DNA of 64,000 nt from assembly GCA_947243795.1 (NCBI GenBank), contig OX365937.1, positions 496,001 to 560,000 on the forward strand, in the 5' to 3' direction. Position numbers and translations under genes: made by a program. Shown here piece by piece: positions 29,966 through 42,432 of this stretch (positions are counted from its first letter, which is position 1; each line of letters starts with the position of its first letter). The notes beneath the pieces are model-generated. The model ran no database searches. It saw nothing but the letters and a program-made list of their open reading frames with translations, and was not told the DNA's origin. The stretch comes from Saccharomyces uvarum. Taxonomy: Eukaryota; Ascomycota; Saccharomycetes; Saccharomycetales; Saccharomycetaceae.

Positions 29966-30343
29966 ATGTCTGTCGTAGGGTCGTTAATTTTCTGCTTGGA
30001 CTGTGGTGATCTTCTGGAGAATCCTAACGCTGTTTTGGGCTCCAATGTCGAGTGCAGTCAATGCAAAGCCATATATCCAAAGTCACAGTTCTCCAACCTA
30101 AAAGTCATCACTACAACGGCGGAAGACGCGTTCCCATCTGCTTTGAGAGCTAAGAAATCTGTGGTCAAGACATCTTTGAAAAAGAATGAATTGAAGGACG
30201 GTGCTACTATCAAGGAAAAATGCCCTCAATGTGGTAATGAAGAGATGAACTACCACACTCTGCAATTAAGATCTGCAGATGAAGGTGCTACTGTCTTCTA
30301 TACATGCACCTCCTGTGGCTACAAGTTCCGTACCAACAACTGA
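29966..30343 (+). CDS. RPA12: RNA polymerase I subunit A12.2
   Basis: Small subunit of RNA polymerase I that provides transcript cleavage and termination functions in rRNA synthesis. It has 125 residues, the S. cerevisiae length. The N-terminal zinc ribbon uses C10, C13, C30 and C33. The C-terminal TFIIS-like ribbon uses C86, C89, C114 and C117 and carries the catalytic-type LRSADEGAT motif (101-109), with the acidic D-E pair. The gene is divergent from NTA1 across about 300 bp, an AT-rich stretch in which no further element was recognised. Confidence 0.98.
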   Translation: MSVVGSLIFCLDCGDLLENPNAVLGSNVECSQCKAIYPKSQFSNLKVITTTAEDAFPSALRAKKSVVKTSLKKNELKDGATIKEKCPQCGNEEMNYHTLQLRSADEGATVFYTCTSCGYKFRTNN

Positions 30344-30681
30344 GGAGGCTGCCGCCGCAGGGAGACACATCTGTACACTAATATCATCCCTCCTATCATG
30401 TAAGAATCTATAGAATATCATTTATAAATTAATACTCTTAAGTACTACCTTTAAATAGCATACATTATCAATATCACTATTTATTATTGTTGCACCTCAT
30501 CGCATTTGCTCCCATCTTTTACGTGGAAAGTGACATAACGCCATTGAATGAAAAAATTTATTTAGGAATAACCAGAAAATGCGTAGAATTTGGTGGATGT
30601 GGCAAAATGAAGTGTGTGTAAAAGAGAGGTGGAAGCACAAAGTTATAACAGCAACCAACCATTAAATAGCATCATTCGAGA
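30344..30681. other. RPA12-CCT5 intergenic region
   Basis: About 340 bp with the RPA12 3' end and the CCT5 promoter. An Abf1 site is the only element recognised; no ORF or RNA gene is seen. Confidence 0.5.
30522..30534 (-). promoter_or_regulatory. Abf1 site in the CCT5 promoter
   Basis: On the minus strand GTCACTTTCCACG is a perfect match to RTCAYTNNNNACG, the Abf1 consensus. It is about 150 bp upstream of the CCT5 ATG, a common position for this general regulatory factor. Confidence 0.65.
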
Positions 30682-32370
30682 ATGGCTGCTCGTCCACAAC
30701 AACCTCCTATGGAAATGCCGGATATGTCCAACGCCATTGTGGCTCAAGACGAGATGGGTAGACCCTTTATTATTGTGAAAGATCAAGGTAATAAGAAGAG
30801 ACAACACGGGTTAGAAGCGAAGAAATCACACATATTGGCTGCCAGATCAGTGGCCTCCATTATCAAGACTTCTTTGGGTCCTCGTGGGTTAGACAAGATT
30901 TTAATTTCACCCGATGGTGAAATCACTATTACTAACGATGGTGCTACTATCTTATCTCAAATGGAGCTAGATAACGAAATTGCCAAATTGTTAGTGCAGT
31001 TGTCCAAATCCCAAGATGATGAAATTGGTGATGGTACTACAGGTGTGGTTGTCTTGGCAAGTGCATTGCTCGACCAAGCTTTAGAGTTGATCGAAAAGGG
31101 TATACATCCAATTAAGATTGCTAATGGGTTTGACGAAGCTGCCAAGTTAGCCATTGCCAGATTAGAAGACAGATGTGATGACATTTCTGCATCAAACGAC
31201 GAGTTGTTCAGAGACTATTTATTGAGGGCTGCCAAAACTTCTTTGGGTTCCAAGATTGTGTCCAAAGACCATGACAGATTCGCAGAAATGGCTGTGGATG
31301 CAGTCACTAGCATCATGGATAAAAGCCGCAATGACGTGGACTTCGATTTGATCAAAATGCAAGGGCGTGTTGGTGGGTCCATAAGTGATTCCAAGTTGAT
31401 TAATGGTGTCATTTTAGATAAAGATTTTTCTCACCCACAAATGCCTAAATGCGTTTTGCCAAAGGAAGGTTCTGACGGTGTTAAATTGGCTATATTAACG
31501 TGTCCATTTGAACCACCTAAACCCAAGACCAAGCATAAATTGGACATTTCTTCAGTAGAAGAATACCAAAAATTACAAACTTATGAACAGGATACGTTTA
31601 AAAAAATGATAGACGATGTGAAGAAAGCTGGTGCAGATGTTGTCATATGTCAATGGGGGTTTGACGATGAAGCTAATCATTTACTGCTACAGAACGATTT
31701 GCCTGCTGTAAGATGGGTAGGTGGCCAAGAACTAGAACATATTGCTATTTCCACAAACGGTCGTATTGTTCCGAGATTCCAAGATTTATCTAAAGACAAA
31801 TTAGGTACATGTTCCAGAATTTACGAAAAGGAATTCGGTACTACCAAAGATCGTATGCTAATCATCGAGCAAAGTAAGGAAACAAAGACTGTAACATGTT
31901 TTGTTCGTGGTTCCAATAAAATGATCGTGGATGAAGCTCAGCGTGCATTACATGATTCTTTATGTGTGGTACGTAACTTGGTCAAAGATTCACGTGTGGT
32001 TTACGGTGGTGGTGCAGCAGAAGTGACCATGTCGCTGGCTGTTTCCGAAGAAGCTGACAAACAACGTGGTATTGACCAATATGCATTCCGTGGATTTGCC
32101 CAAGCATTAGACACCATTCCAATGACTTTGGCTGAAAACTCAGGCCTTGATCCAATTGGAACTTTATCTACATTAAAAAGTAAACAACTGAAAGAAAACA
32201 CCTCTAACATTGGTGTTGATTGCTTAGGCTACGGGTCCAATGATATGAAAGAATTGTTTGTCGTTGATCCATTTATCGGTAAGAAACAACAAATTCTTTT
32301 AGCCACCCAATTGTGTAGAATGATTCTTAAGATTGATAATGTCATCATTAGTGGTAAGGATGAATATTAA
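30682..32370 (+). CDS. CCT5: Cytosolic chaperonin TRiC/CCT subunit epsilon
   Basis: One of eight subunits of the double-ring chaperonin that folds actin, tubulin and WD40 proteins. It has 562 residues, as in S. cerevisiae. Group II chaperonin signatures are all present: TSLGPRG at 63-69, NDGAT at 85-89, GDGTTG (ATP binding) at 116-121, and VYGGGAAEV near 440-448. It is strongly codon-biased towards highly expressed yeast codons. Its neighbour ARP3 (convergent) encodes an actin-related protein; the chaperonin folds actin itself, but no regulatory link is implied. Confidence 0.98.
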   Translation: MAARPQQPPMEMPDMSNAIVAQDEMGRPFIIVKDQGNKKRQHGLEAKKSHILAARSVASIIKTSLGPRGLDKILISPDGEITITNDGATILSQMELDNEIAKLLVQLSKSQDDEIGDGTTGVVVLASALLDQALELIEKGIHPIKIANGFDEAAKLAIARLEDRCDDISASNDELFRDYLLRAAKTSLGSKIVSKDHDRFAEMAVDAVTSIMDKSRNDVDFDLIKMQGRVGGSISDSKLINGVILDKDFSHPQMPKCVLPKEGSDGVKLAILTCPFEPPKPKTKHKLDISSVEEYQKLQTYEQDTFKKMIDDVKKAGADVVICQWGFDDEANHLLLQNDLPAVRWVGGQELEHIAISTNGRIVPRFQDLSKDKLGTCSRIYEKEFGTTKDRMLIIEQSKETKTVTCFVRGSNKMIVDEAQRALHDSLCVVRNLVKDSRVVYGGGAAEVTMSLAVSEEADKQRGIDQYAFRGFAQALDTIPMTLAENSGLDPIGTLSTLKSKQLKENTSNIGVDCLGYGSNDMKELFVVDPFIGKKQQILLATQLCRMILKIDNVIISGKDEY

Positions 32371-32611
32371 TTTTGTATAAATAGATAATAAAAGATAAGT
32401 CTAATCGTATATCCCATAATTTCTATGTTATTTTTCTTCTTTCAAATGATCATTTTTAATTACTTGAGTGTACATATACTAGTATATAATAAGTTGTATA
32501 CGCATATTTAGATGAAGTGTGGGGCGTTTCAATTGTTTGTTGATATGTTATTTTTGCTGTTTTTTTTTGTTCTTATTTATTTAGTGTGGTTTTTGGGCTA
32601 ATTTTAGTGGT

Positions 32612-33961
32612 TTAAACCATGTTGAAAAGACTGAAGTTTCTAACAATTTCTGGACCGTATTCCTCATAGTCCTTCTTGGTGTGACAGTAACCTTTGAATT
32701 CGGCAGTTTGTGCCAACAAAGAACCACCGAACCAAACAGCATTTCTTTGCTTTCTATGGGAAATCACAGAAACATCCACACCAGTTGATTTTGTCCCGCT
32801 TAATAGTTCACTTTGGGCAATTCTATTATTTACGATTGATTTCAAATCTCTTTGTAGACGGCGCCCAAAATCTTTGAACATGGTGGACCCACCAGATAAT
32901 ACGATGTTGTTGTATAAACCTTTACGAACATCAATAGGACATGCCTGGATTGTTTGATCTACTACCGTAGGCAAAGGAGTCAAGAAGTCAGATGATGCAA
33001 TTTCAGGATTGAAAAAGATTTCTGGAGCCAAAAATCTTTCATAACCTATATCCACAGCTTTTCTCCTTGTCTTTTCTTGATTTTCCACCACAAATTGTGC
33101 GAATTTGGAAGGATCTCTATCAAATTTATTGAACTCTTTAACAATATCTGGACAAACATAACAGTATTCTTGCTTAATCTTTTCTGCGGTTCTCAAAGAA
33201 GTGTCTGCTTCACCACGTTCTCTTAACAAGGATTGAATGAACAACGTGATGTCCCTACCAGCAATAGGAATGTTTTTGATGGCCGACCCAATGACGTAAC
33301 CTTCCGCCACTGGAATGACGTGAGTGACACCGTCACCAGAGTCTATAACGGTACCAGTTAGCGATCTATCTGTTACCTTGGAAGAGGTCCAAGACGCGGC
33401 CAGAGCCAACACCGCTTGCACAGCAATGTATAGGCCAGCACAATTGAACGACTCAAAAAAAATTTCAGCAACTTGCTCCCTATTTTCTGGAGGATTCAAT
33501 GGTGGTTCGGTCAACAGAAAGAAATGATCTTCGGGTTCTGTTCTTAAATACTTGAAAATGGAATTTTCCCAGAACCTCTCCATGTGATCCCAATTCTCCA
33601 CTTGACCATGTCTAATGGGATAACTCAAAGAATAAGAGGGCCCTTGAGATGCCACCAAGGCCTCATTCCCAATGTAAAAATCCAAATCCTCCGTACCTCT
33701 CTTGCCGGACAAGTTATTGGATAGTAAGCCACCGGTCACACCGTTGAAGTTGGTGGCGGACGTAGAATTACCGAAGTACGATGTATCGCTACCTGCTGCT
33801 GAAGATGCGCCAACGCCTGAAGCTTTCTTCGTATTGGAAGGTGCAGCTGTGGCTATGGCTGTGGGGAAGACCCACGAGGGAGAATCGTTTCCGGCAAAAC
33901 CGAGCTTGGTTAGTCCGGTACCATTGTCCATGACAACAGCGGGATTGTTTAAGTACGACAT
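32612..33961 (-). CDS. ARP3: Actin-related protein Arp3, Arp2/3 complex
   Basis: Nucleates branched actin filaments in cortical patches for endocytosis. It has 449 residues, as in S. cerevisiae. The actin fold runs from [16 protein letters not shown] (phosphate 1 loop) through [18 protein letters not shown] (phosphate 2 loop) to [18 protein letters not shown] (adenosine region). The Arp3-specific insertion near residues 40-85 is Ser/Thr/Asn-rich. The last residues are SLFNMV. The gene is divergent from TOR1 over 250 bp. Confidence 0.97.
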   Translation of the reverse strand: MSYLNNPAVVMDNGTGLTKLGFAGNDSPSWVFPTAIATAAPSNTKKASGVGASSAAGSDTSYFGNSTSATNFNGVTGGLLSNNLSGKRGTEDLDFYIGNEALVASQGPSYSLSYPIRHGQVENWDHMERFWENSIFKYLRTEPEDHFFLLTEPPLNPPENREQVAEIFFESFNCAGLYIAVQAVLALAASWTSSKVTDRSLTGTVIDSGDGVTHVIPVAEGYVIGSAIKNIPIAGRDITLFIQSLLRERGEADTSLRTAEKIKQEYCYVCPDIVKEFNKFDRDPSKFAQFVVENQEKTRRKAVDIGYERFLAPEIFFNPEIASSDFLTPLPTVVDQTIQACPIDVRKGLYNNIVLSGGSTMFKDFGRRLQRDLKSIVNNRIAQSELLSGTKSTGVDVSVISHRKQRNAVWFGGSLLAQTAEFKGYCHTKKDYEEYGPEIVRNFSLFNMV

Positions 33962-34210
33962 CGGATGTTGGTTTCTTGCTCAATTGGGAGGCCTTGCACT
34001 GAGGGCATATATTGATCGAACCTCTCTCATATTCTTGTTTGAAACTTTTGAAAAGGGGTTTTCGCCTTTGAAAGCCGCAGAGGGCCGGGTGACGGTTGAA
34101 AAAGTCCTTATCGAAGGAACTCAAGCCTGTAATAGAGAGCCCAATCATGAATCAACGAGAGCTATTGGGAGGAGGAAACAGAAATAGCCAGTGAGCGTGT
34201 TTGCATTGTT

Positions 34211-37200
34211 ATGAGACCGCATGAGGAGCCGAGCTGGAAACATAGAGTGTTGAAAACCGCTAACAACGATATGGACATGGACAGAGATGTACCGCTGGTA
34301 CCGAATTTGGATATGAATATGAATATGAAAATGAACAGGGACAGGAACGAGTCTGGTCTCCTTTCCAGTAGGTTTGGCGGAATGGTGGCAGGAAATACCG
34401 AGGACGTTAATTACCGGCCCATTTTGGACAATATTTTTCGCGAATCGACTAGTGATTATGAGGATGAGCGGAGATTGGCTAGTAGTTCGTTATTTGATCT
34501 GCTGGTGTCTTTAGAGCACGAGCTGTCGATAGAAGAGTTTCAGGGGGTTTCGCACGAGATAAACAATAAGATTCTTGAGTTGGTTCACACAAAGAAGACA
34601 AACACTAGAGTGGGGGCTGTTCTCTCCATAGACACCTTGATATCATTCTATACATTCACTGAGGAGCTGCCCAACGAGACTTCGCGGTTGGCAGGTTATC
34701 TTCGAGGTCTAATACCTTCCAATGATGTGGGTGTAATGAGATTGGCAGCGAAAACTTTGGGTAAGCTGGCCGTTCCCGGGGGCACGTACACCTCTGATTT
34801 CGTGGAGTTCGAGATAAAGTCTTGTTTAGAGTGGCTCACTGCCTCCACAGAAAAAAACTCGTTTTCCAGTTCTAAACCAGACCACGCCAAGCATGCGTCA
34901 CTTTTGATCATAACAGCATTGGCCGAGAACTGCCCGTACTTGCTTTACCAGTACTTAAACTCAATTCTAGACAATATCTGGAGAGCTTTGAGAGACCCGC
35001 ATTTAGTAATCAGAATTGACGCTTCCACCACATTAGCTAAATGTCTCTCCATCCTACGAAATAGAGACCCTCAATTGACTAGTCAGTGGGTGCAAAGGCT
35101 AGCTACGAGCAGCGAATACGGATTTCAGGTGAATACTTTAGAATGCATTCACGCAAGCTTACTAGTGTATAAGGAAATCTTGGTATTGAAGGACCCCTTT
35201 TTAAATCAAGTGTTCGATCAAATGTGCCTAAATTGCATAGCCTACGAGAACCACAAGTCCAATATAATTAGAGAGAAAATTTACCAAGTTGTACCCTTAT
35301 TAGCATCATTCAACCCTCAATTATTTGCAGGCAAATATTTGCATCAAATCATGGACAATTACTTGAAGATTTTAACGAATGCCTCGACAAAGAAAATACC
35401 ACACTTTAAAGATGACAAGCCACAGATATTGATCTCGATCGGTGATATGGCATATGAAGTTGGGCCCGATATTGCCCCATATGTGAAACAAATCTTTGAT
35501 TACATTGAACATGATTTACAAACAAAATTCAAAGTTAGAAGAAAATTCGAGGGTGAAATTTTTTATTGCATTGGAAGGTTAGCAATGCCATTAGGTCCCG
35601 TCCTGGCCAAACTATTGAATAGAACTATCCTGAAGTTCATGTTCAAGTGCCCCCTTTCTGATTATATGCAAGAAACTTTCCAAATATTGACTGAAAGAAT
35701 TCCATCTTTAGGTCCAAAGATAAATGACGAATTACTTAATCTAGTTTGTTCCACTTTATCTGGTACACAATTTATTCAACCGGGGTCTCCAATGGAGATA
35801 CCGCCGTTTTCGAAAGAAAGAGCCAGAGAGTGGAGAAATAAAAGCATCTTTCAAAAAACGGGGGAAAGCAACGATGATAACAGTGATGTAAGAATCATTA
35901 TTCAAGCCTTCAGAATGCTAAGAAATATTGAAAATAAATTCTCGTTGGTGGAATTTGTGAGAGTTGTTGCCCTTTCTTACATCGAACATACAGACCCCAA
36001 AGTAAGGAAATTAGCCGCACTAACATCTTGTGAGATTTACGTCAAGGACAATATATGTAAACAAACATCTTTACACTCCCTGAATGCTGTATCAGAAGTG
36101 TTGTCCAAGCTTTTAGCCATTACAATTGCTGACCCTAGACAAGATATTAGATTGGATGTTCTAAAGAATATGAACCCATGCTTCGATTCACAGTTAGCCC
36201 AACCAGATAATTTACGGCTTTTGTTCACTGCACTACATGATGAATCGTTCAGTATCCAATCGGTAGCAATGGAACTCGTTGGAAGGTTATCCTCGGTAAA
36301 CCCGGCATATGTCATACCATCGATTAGAAAAATATTACTAGAACTCTTGACAAAACTAAAGTTTTCAACTTCCTCCAGAGAAAAGGAGGAAACTGCAAGT
36401 TTATTGTGTACCCTTATCAGGTCAAGTAAAGATATTACCAAACCATATATCGAACCTCTTTTAAACGTTCTTTTACCGAAATTCCAGGACACTTCCTCAA
36501 CAGTTGCGTCAACAGCATTGAGAACTATAGGTGAGCTATCCGTTGTAGGAGGAGAAGATATGAAAGTCTATCTTGAAGACTTGTTTCCATTGATCATTAA
36601 GACATTTCAAGATCAATCAAACTCTTTCAAAAGAGAAGCAGCACTCAAAGCTCTGGGTCAACTTGCAGCCTCCTCCGGCTATGTCATTGATCCTTTACTT
36701 GATTACCCCGAATTATTGGGTATACTAGTTAATATTTTGAAGACGGAGAACTCTCAAAATATTAGAAAACAAACAGTGACCTTGATAGGTATATTGGGTG
36801 CTATTGATCCATATCGTCAAAAGGAACGTGAAATTACCTCTACAACGAACATATCGGCAGAACAAAACGCCCCACCTATCGATATTGCTCTTCTAATGCA
36901 AGGTATGTCTCCGTCTAATGATGAATATTATACAACTGTTGTTGTTCATTGTTTATTGAAAATTCTGAAAGACCCATCGCTATCATCGTACCATACATCT
37001 GTAATACAGGCAATTATGCATATTTTCCAAACACTTGGTTTAAAGTGTGTTTCGTTTTTGGACCAAATAATTCCAAGCATCTTAGATGTAATGCGTACAT
37101 GCTCTCCATCTTTATTAGAGTTTTACTTTCAACAACTTTGCTCTCTGGTCAGTATCGTAAAGCAGCATATTAGGCCACATGTAGATTCTATATTCCAGGC

Positions 37201-40200
37201 CATCAGAGATTTTTCATCGGTTGTTAAATTACAAATAACGATTATAAGTGTCATTGAGGCAATATCAAAGGCTTTGGAAGGTGAATTTAAAAGGCTGATT
37301 CCTCTTACTCTGACACTTTTCTTAGTCACTTTAGAGAATGATAAATCTGCCGACAGGATTCTTTCTAGAAGAATATTGAGGCTATTAGAAACATTTGGCC
37401 CTAATTTAGAGGGCTATTCGCATTTAATTGTCCCGAAGATAGTGCAAATGACAGAATTTACCAGTGGCAACTTACAAAGGTCTGCAATTATGACAATCGG
37501 AAAGTTGGCAAAGGATATCGATCTCTTTGAAATGTCTTCAAGAATTGTTCATGCTTTAGTCAGGATACTAAGTGGTACAACAAGTGATGAACTCTCAAAA
37601 GTTATTATGAATACTTTGAGTTTATTGCTCTTACAAATGGGCACATCATTTGCTATCTTCATTCCTGTCATCAATGAAGTTTTAATGAAGAAACACATCC
37701 AACACACGATATACGATGATTTGACGAACAGAATACTGAATAACGATATTCTTCCCACTAAAATTTTGGAAGCAAATACGACAGAAAACCCACCCACGGA
37801 TCCAGTGGATGCGGCGGATGCAGGTGTTGCAAAATTGCCCATAAATCAATCAGTTTTGAAGAGCGCTTGGAATTCCAGCCAACAAAGAACTAAAGAGGAC
37901 TGGCAAGAATGGAGTAAGCGATTATCTATTCAATTACTGAAAGAATCTCCTTCCCACGCACTGAGAGCTTGCTCAAATCTCGCCAGTATGTATTATCCAT
38001 TGGCTAGGGAACTTTTTAATACTGCCTTCGCAAGTATTTGGACAGAGCTTTATAGCCAATATCAAGAAGATTTGATCGAGTCACTATGCATAGCCTTGTC
38101 TTCTCCTCAAAATCCACCGGAAATACACCAAACATTGTTAAATTTGGTCGAATTTATGGAGCATGATGATAAAGCATTACCTATTCCAACTCAAAATTTG
38201 GGCGAGTATGCCGAGAGGTGCCACGCATATGCTAAGGCATTACATTACAAAGAAATTAAATTCATCAAAGAGCCTGAAAACTCCACAATTGAATCACTTA
38301 TCAGTATCAATAATCAATTGAACCAAACGGATGCTGCAATTGGTATTTTAAAGCACGCCCAGCAACACCATTCGTTGCAATTAAAGGAAACATGGTTCGA
38401 GAAACTAGAACGGTGGGAAGATGCACTACATGCCTACAATGAACGTGAGAAGGCAGGCGATACGTCCGTAGGAGTTACTCTTGGTAAGATGAGATCTCTC
38501 CATGCCTTAGGTGAATGGGAGCAATTATCTCAACTAGCATCTAGAAAATGGAGAATATCTAAATTACCGACAAAGAAATTAATTGCTCCTTTGGCAGCGG
38601 GTGCAGCGTGGGGTTTAGGTGAGTGGGATATGCTTGAGCAATATATTAGTGTAATGAAACCAAATTCCCCAGATAAGGAATTCTTTGATGCAATCTTATA
38701 TTTGCACAAAAACGATTACGAGGATGCTGGTAAACATATACTAAATGCCAGAGATTTGCTAGTAACTGAAATATCCGCACTGATTAACGAAAGTTACAAT
38801 AGAGCTTATAGCGTAATTGTCAGGACACAAATAATTACAGAGTTTGAAGAAATAATTAAATATAAGCAACTGCCACCTAATTCGGAGAAAAAGCTTCATT
38901 ATCAAAACCTTTGGACGAAAAGGTTGCTAGGTTGCCAAAAGAACGTTGATTTGTGGCAAAGAGTGCTCAGAGTGAGATCATTGGTGATCAAACCAAAACA
39001 AGATTTACAAATATGGATTAAGTTTGCTAATCTGTGTAGAAAATCTGGTAGAATGAGGCTGGCTCAGAAGGCTTTGGATATGCTTCTTGAAGGACGCAGT
39101 GATCCTAGTTTACCAAACACGGCCAAGGCTCCTCCACCTGTCGTCTATGCACAATTGAAGTACATATGGGCTACAGGGGCGCATAAAGAAGCATTAAATC
39201 ATCTGATAGGATTTACATCTAGATTAGCACATGATCTCGGTTTAGATCCGAATAACATGATTGCCCAAAGTGTCAAACTATCAAGTGTAAGCACCGCCCC
39301 ATATGTTGAAGAATATACAAAATTATTAGCTCGATGTTTTTTGAAACAGGGTGAATGGAGGATAGCAACTCAACCAAACTGGAGAAATACAAATCCTGAT
39401 GCCATTCTTGGGTCTTACCTGTTAGCCACACATTTCGATAAAAATTGGTACAAAGCATGGCATAATTGGGCTTTAGCCAACTTTGAGGTGATATCTATGG
39501 TACAGGAAGAAACCAAATTGAACGGAAATAAGAATGATGACGATGATGACACAGCAATCAACAACGATCATATTCGAGCTGAAAGCAGCATTCTAGGAAG
39601 CGGTTCATTGACTATAAATGGAAATAGATACCCACTGGAGTTGATTCAAAGACACGTTGTTCCCGCTATTAAGGGTTTCTTTCATTCAATATCCTTACTA
39701 GAGTCCAGTTGTTTACAGGACACACTAAGACTATTAACTCTTCTGTTCAACTTTGGTGGTATTAAAGAAGCTTCGCAAGCCATGTATGAAGGCTTTAATC
39801 TGATGAAAATCGGAAACTGGTTAGAAGTGTTGCCACAGCTAATTTCCCGTATTCACCAGCCAGATCCTACAGTGAGCAACTCCCTTTTATCTTTGCTTTC
39901 CGATTTAGGTAAAGCTCATCCACAAGCGCTTGTGTATCCTTTAACCGTTGCAATTAAGTCTGAATCTGTTTCAAGACAAAAAGCAGCTCTTTCAATAATA
40001 GAGAAAATCAGAATTCATAGTCCAGTCTTAGTGAACCAGGCTGAGCTAGTCAGTCACGAATTAATCAGAGTAGCCGTTCTGTACCACGAACTATGGTATG
40101 AGGGGTTGGAAGATGCAAGTCGACAATTCTTTGTGGAACATAACATAGAAAAAATGTTCGCTACTTTGGAGCCTTTGCATAAGCATTTAAGTAATGAGCC

Positions 40201-41617
40201 TGAGACGTTAAGCGAGGTTTCATTTCAAAAATCATTTGGCAGAGATTTGAACGACGCTCATGAATGGCTCAATAACTACAAAAAATCAAAAGACGTTAAT
40301 AATTTAAACCAAGCTTGGGACATCTATTATAACGTCTTTAGAAAGATAACACGTCAAATACCGCAATTACAGACTTTAGAATTACAGTATGTTTCACCAC
40401 AGCTTTTGGCTGCTCGTGACCTAGAATTAGTGGTCCCTGGTACTTATTCCCCAGGCAAACCCACTGTTAAAATTGCAAAATTTGAACCGCTATTTTCTGT
40501 GATTTCTTCGAAGCAGAGGCCTAGAAAGTTCTCTATAAAAGGTAGTGATGGTAAGGATTATAAGTTTGTTCTGAAAGGTCACGAAGATATCCGACAAGAC
40601 AGTCTTGTTATGCAATTGTTTGGTTTAGTTAACACTTTGTTGAAGAATGACTCAGAGTGTTTCAAGAGACATTTGGATATACAGCAATACCCAGCTATTC
40701 CTTTGTCACCTAAATCTGGTTTACTGGGATGGGTTCCGAATAGTGACACATTCCATGTTTTGATCAGAGAGCACCGTGATGCTAAGAAAATTCCATTGAA
40801 CATTGAGCATTGGGTAATGTTACAAATGGCCCCTGACTATGAAAATTTGACTCTTTTGCAAAAAATTGAAGTATTCACGTACGCTCTCGATAATACAAAG
40901 GGTCAAGATCTCTACAAAATATTATGGTTAAAGAGTAGATCGTCAGAGACGTGGTTAGAACGTAGAACTACTTATACGAGATCTTTAGCTGTCATGTCCA
41001 TGACTGGTTATATTTTGGGGCTGGGTGATCGTCATCCTAGTAATTTGATGTTAGATAGAATTACTGGTAAAGTAATCCATATTGATTTTGGTGATTGTTT
41101 CGAAGCTGCTATCTTAAGAGAAAAATACCCTGAAAAGGTTCCATTTAGATTAACGAGGATGCTGACATACGCAATGGAAGTTAGTGGAATCGAAGGTAGT
41201 TTCCGTATTACATGTGAACATGTCATGAGAGTCTTAAGGGATAATAAGGAATCGTTGATGGCAATTTTAGAGGCATTCGCATTTGATCCTTTGATCCATT
41301 GGGGATTCGACTTGCCTCCACAAAAACTTACTGAACAAACAGGAATCCAATTACCGTTAATAAATCCGAGCGAACTATTGAGAAAAGGGGCAATAACTAT
41401 TGAGGAAGCAGCAAACATGGAAGCAGAACAGCAAAACGAGACCAGAAATGCTAGGGCAATGCTTGTTTTAAGACGTATTACAGACAAACTAACAGGTAAC
41501 GATATCAAGAGGTTTAGCGAATTAGACGTTCCTGAACAGGTCGATAAATTAATCCAACAAGCCACTTCCATTGAAAGGCTATGCCAGCATTACGTTGGGT
41601 GGTGTCCATTTTGGTGA
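34211..41617 (+). CDS. TOR1: PIK-related protein kinase Tor1 (TORC1)
   Basis: Nutrient-sensing Ser/Thr kinase at the vacuole; the target of FKBP12-rapamycin. It has 2468 residues (2470 in S. cerevisiae). The order is a Met/Asn-rich N-terminus, HEAT repeats to about 1250, the FAT domain (about 1300-1900), FRB (about 1930-2030), the kinase domain (about 2080-2400) and FATC ending GWCPFW. The catalytic loop GDRHPSN and HIDFGDCF (DFG) are intact. The FRB serine that confers rapamycin resistance when changed (Ser1972 in S. cerevisiae) is kept at about 1970. Twelve residues earlier a normally conserved Trp is Tyr (VAVLYHELW). Its duplicate partner is TOR2. Confidence 0.98.
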   Translation: MRPHEEPSWKHRVLKTANNDMDMDRDVPLVPNLDMNMNMKMNRDRNESGLLSSRFGGMVAGNTEDVNYRPILDNIFRESTSDYEDERRLASSSLFDLLVSLEHELSIEEFQGVSHEINNKILELVHTKKTNTRVGAVLSIDTLISFYTFTEELPNETSRLAGYLRGLIPSNDVGVMRLAAKTLGKLAVPGGTYTSDFVEFEIKSCLEWLTASTEKNSFSSSKPDHAKHASLLIITALAENCPYLLYQYLNSILDNIWRALRDPHLVIRIDASTTLAKCLSILRNRDPQLTSQWVQRLATSSEYGFQVNTLECIHASLLVYKEILVLKDPFLNQVFDQMCLNCIAYENHKSNIIREKIYQVVPLLASFNPQLFAGKYLHQIMDNYLKILTNASTKKIPHFKDDKPQILISIGDMAYEVGPDIAPYVKQIFDYIEHDLQTKFKVRRKFEGEIFYCIGRLAMPLGPVLAKLLNRTILKFMFKCPLSDYMQETFQILTERIPSLGPKINDELLNLVCSTLSGTQFIQPGSPMEIPPFSKERAREWRNKSIFQKTGESNDDNSDVRIIIQAFRMLRNIENKFSLVEFVRVVALSYIEHTDPKVRKLAALTSCEIYVKDNICKQTSLHSLNAVSEVLSKLLAITIADPRQDIRLDVLKNMNPCFDSQLAQPDNLRLLFTALHDESFSIQSVAMELVGRLSSVNPAYVIPSIRKILLELLTKLKFSTSSREKEETASLLCTLIRSSKDITKPYIEPLLNVLLPKFQDTSSTVASTALRTIGELSVVGGEDMKVYLEDLFPLIIKTFQDQSNSFKREAALKALGQLAASSGYVIDPLLDYPELLGILVNILKTENSQNIRKQTVTLIGILGAIDPYRQKEREITSTTNISAEQNAPPIDIALLMQGMSPSNDEYYTTVVVHCLLKILKDPSLSSYHTSVIQAIMHIFQTLGLKCVSFLDQIIPSILDVMRTCSPSLLEFYFQQLCSLVSIVKQHIRPHVDSIFQAIRDFSSVVKLQITIISVIEAISKALEGEFKRLIPLTLTLFLVTLENDKSADRILSRRILRLLETFGPNLEGYSHLIVPKIVQMTEFTSGNLQRSAIMTIGKLAKDIDLFEMSSRIVHALVRILSGTTSDELSKVIMNTLSLLLLQMGTSFAIFIPVINEVLMKKHIQHTIYDDLTNRILNNDILPTKILEANTTENPPTDPVDAADAGVAKLPINQSVLKSAWNSSQQRTKEDWQEWSKRLSIQLLKESPSHALRACSNLASMYYPLARELFNTAFASIWTELYSQYQEDLIESLCIALSSPQNPPEIHQTLLNLVEFMEHDDKALPIPTQNLGEYAERCHAYAKALHYKEIKFIKEPENSTIESLISINNQLNQTDAAIGILKHAQQHHSLQLKETWFEKLERWEDALHAYNEREKAGDTSVGVTLGKMRSLHALGEWEQLSQLASRKWRISKLPTKKLIAPLAAGAAWGLGEWDMLEQYISVMKPNSPDKEFFDAILYLHKNDYEDAGKHILNARDLLVTEISALINESYNRAYSVIVRTQIITEFEEIIKYKQLPPNSEKKLHYQNLWTKRLLGCQKNVDLWQRVLRVRSLVIKPKQDLQIWIKFANLCRKSGRMRLAQKALDMLLEGRSDPSLPNTAKAPPPVVYAQLKYIWATGAHKEALNHLIGFTSRLAHDLGLDPNNMIAQSVKLSSVSTAPYVEEYTKLLARCFLKQGEWRIATQPNWRNTNPDAILGSYLLATHFDKNWYKAWHNWALANFEVISMVQEETKLNGNKNDDDDDTAINNDHIRAESSILGSGSLTINGNRYPLELIQRHVVPAIKGFFHSISLLESSCLQDTLRLLTLLFNFGGIKEASQAMYEGFNLMKIGNWLEVLPQLISRIHQPDPTVSNSLLSLLSDLGKAHPQALVYPLTVAIKSESVSRQKAALSIIEKIRIHSPVLVNQAELVSHELIRVAVLYHELWYEGLEDASRQFFVEHNIEKMFATLEPLHKHLSNEPETLSEVSFQKSFGRDLNDAHEWLNNYKKSKDVNNLNQAWDIYYNVFRKITRQIPQLQTLELQYVSPQLLAARDLELVVPGTYSPGKPTVKIAKFEPLFSVISSKQRPRKFSIKGSDGKDYKFVLKGHEDIRQDSLVMQLFGLVNTLLKNDSECFKRHLDIQQYPAIPLSPKSGLLGWVPNSDTFHVLIREHRDAKKIPLNIEHWVMLQMAPDYENLTLLQKIEVFTYALDNTKGQDLYKILWLKSRSSETWLERRTTYTRSLAVMSMTGYILGLGDRHPSNLMLDRITGKVIHIDFGDCFEAAILREKYPEKVPFRLTRMLTYAMEVSGIEGSFRITCEHVMRVLRDNKESLMAILEAFAFDPLIHWGFDLPPQKLTEQTGIQLPLINPSELLRKGAITIEEAANMEAEQQNETRNARAMLVLRRITDKLTGNDIKRFSELDVPEQVDKLIQQATSIERLCQHYVGWCPFW

Positions 41618-41705
41618 ATACAATATTACTAAATGATTCCGCACCTGTTTATTATTTATTTCCTGTGCATGTACTACACATTGTATATATACATAAATAT
41701 CTTGT

Positions 41706-41706
<1 letters not shown>

Positions 41707-41743
<37 letters not shown>

Positions 41744-41744
41744 T
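41707..41744. repeat. (ATT)n microsatellite
   Basis: About 38 bp of uninterrupted TAT/ATT trinucleotide, 12 to 13 units, between the convergent 3' ends of TOR1 and YAE1. It probably lies in the TOR1 3' untranslated region and is expected to be length-variable. Confidence 0.95.
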
Positions 41745-41806
41745 CATAAATTTCCGTTATTAGTAGGGAGGGTATAAGGTAAAGCTCTCCCAGATGCAAA
41801 TTTTGA

Positions 41807-42229
41807 TTAGATAGAGGCTACATGATACTTTTTACAATAAACGTTGGCAACTTCAGTCCACTTAGTTATGGCTGGATGTTTTTCATGCAAATCGAAGTTC
41901 GGATCAAATATTGATTTACTGAGCACTTTGTTGATTTGTAATTCTTTTTGAGCGTCCATGTAAGCTTTTCTGAGATCTTCATCTTCATCACCAAAGCGTG
42001 CCTGCAAGCCAAGTAAGATCCCTATAATCATACCAACTTGTTTCCCTAATTGAGCGCCAGTAGGAAACCCTTCATTGAAACCTTGTTGCAGATTTTCTTC
42101 TTTGGAACTTACAATCCCATCCAAATACCCTCTTTTGCTGTGTTCATTTCTTAATTTTACTAAATCCGGCGACTGCCCAATCTCAGCATCGCTATCTGAT
42201 CCCCATACATCGTCCCAGGCGTTTGACAT
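41807..42229 (-). CDS. YAE1: Fe-S cluster adaptor Yae1
   Basis: Forms a complex with Lto1 that recruits the ABC protein Rli1 to the cytosolic iron-sulfur assembly machinery. It has 140 residues (141 in S. cerevisiae). The deca-GX3 motif is clear at about 34-75: glycines recur every four residues through RGYLDGIVSS, QGFNEGFPTGAQLGKQVG and MIIGILLG. The N-terminal MSNAWDDVWGSDSD is acidic, and the C-terminus is a conserved cysteine-containing helix (YCKKYH). It is divergent from RFC2 across about 200 bp. Confidence 0.95.
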   Translation of the reverse strand: MSNAWDDVWGSDSDAEIGQSPDLVKLRNEHSKRGYLDGIVSSKEENLQQGFNEGFPTGAQLGKQVGMIIGILLGLQARFGDEDEDLRKAYMDAQKELQINKVLSKSIFDPNFDLHEKHPAITKWTEVANVYCKKYHVASI

Positions 42230-42432
42230 TTCTTTATATACTAACTCAAGATCGTTCTTCTTTAGCTCTTTTTGTATTGTAAAATTTTACTCATCGCTAT
42301 TATTTTTCATTTTTCCAGCTTGCTAATTCAAAACTAATTAGGAAGAAATTTGAACAAACACGTTAAATTCTACAAAAATTAAAACAAAACAGTAACAGGA
42401 AATACTGAGAATAGTGGTTGAAACCAATTGCA

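Noticed and set aside
33789-34148. 119-codon minus-strand ATG frame overlapping the ARP3 start
   Set aside because: It lies out of frame across ARP3 coding sequence and the short ARP3-TOR1 gap; its lower part is a shadow of ARP3.
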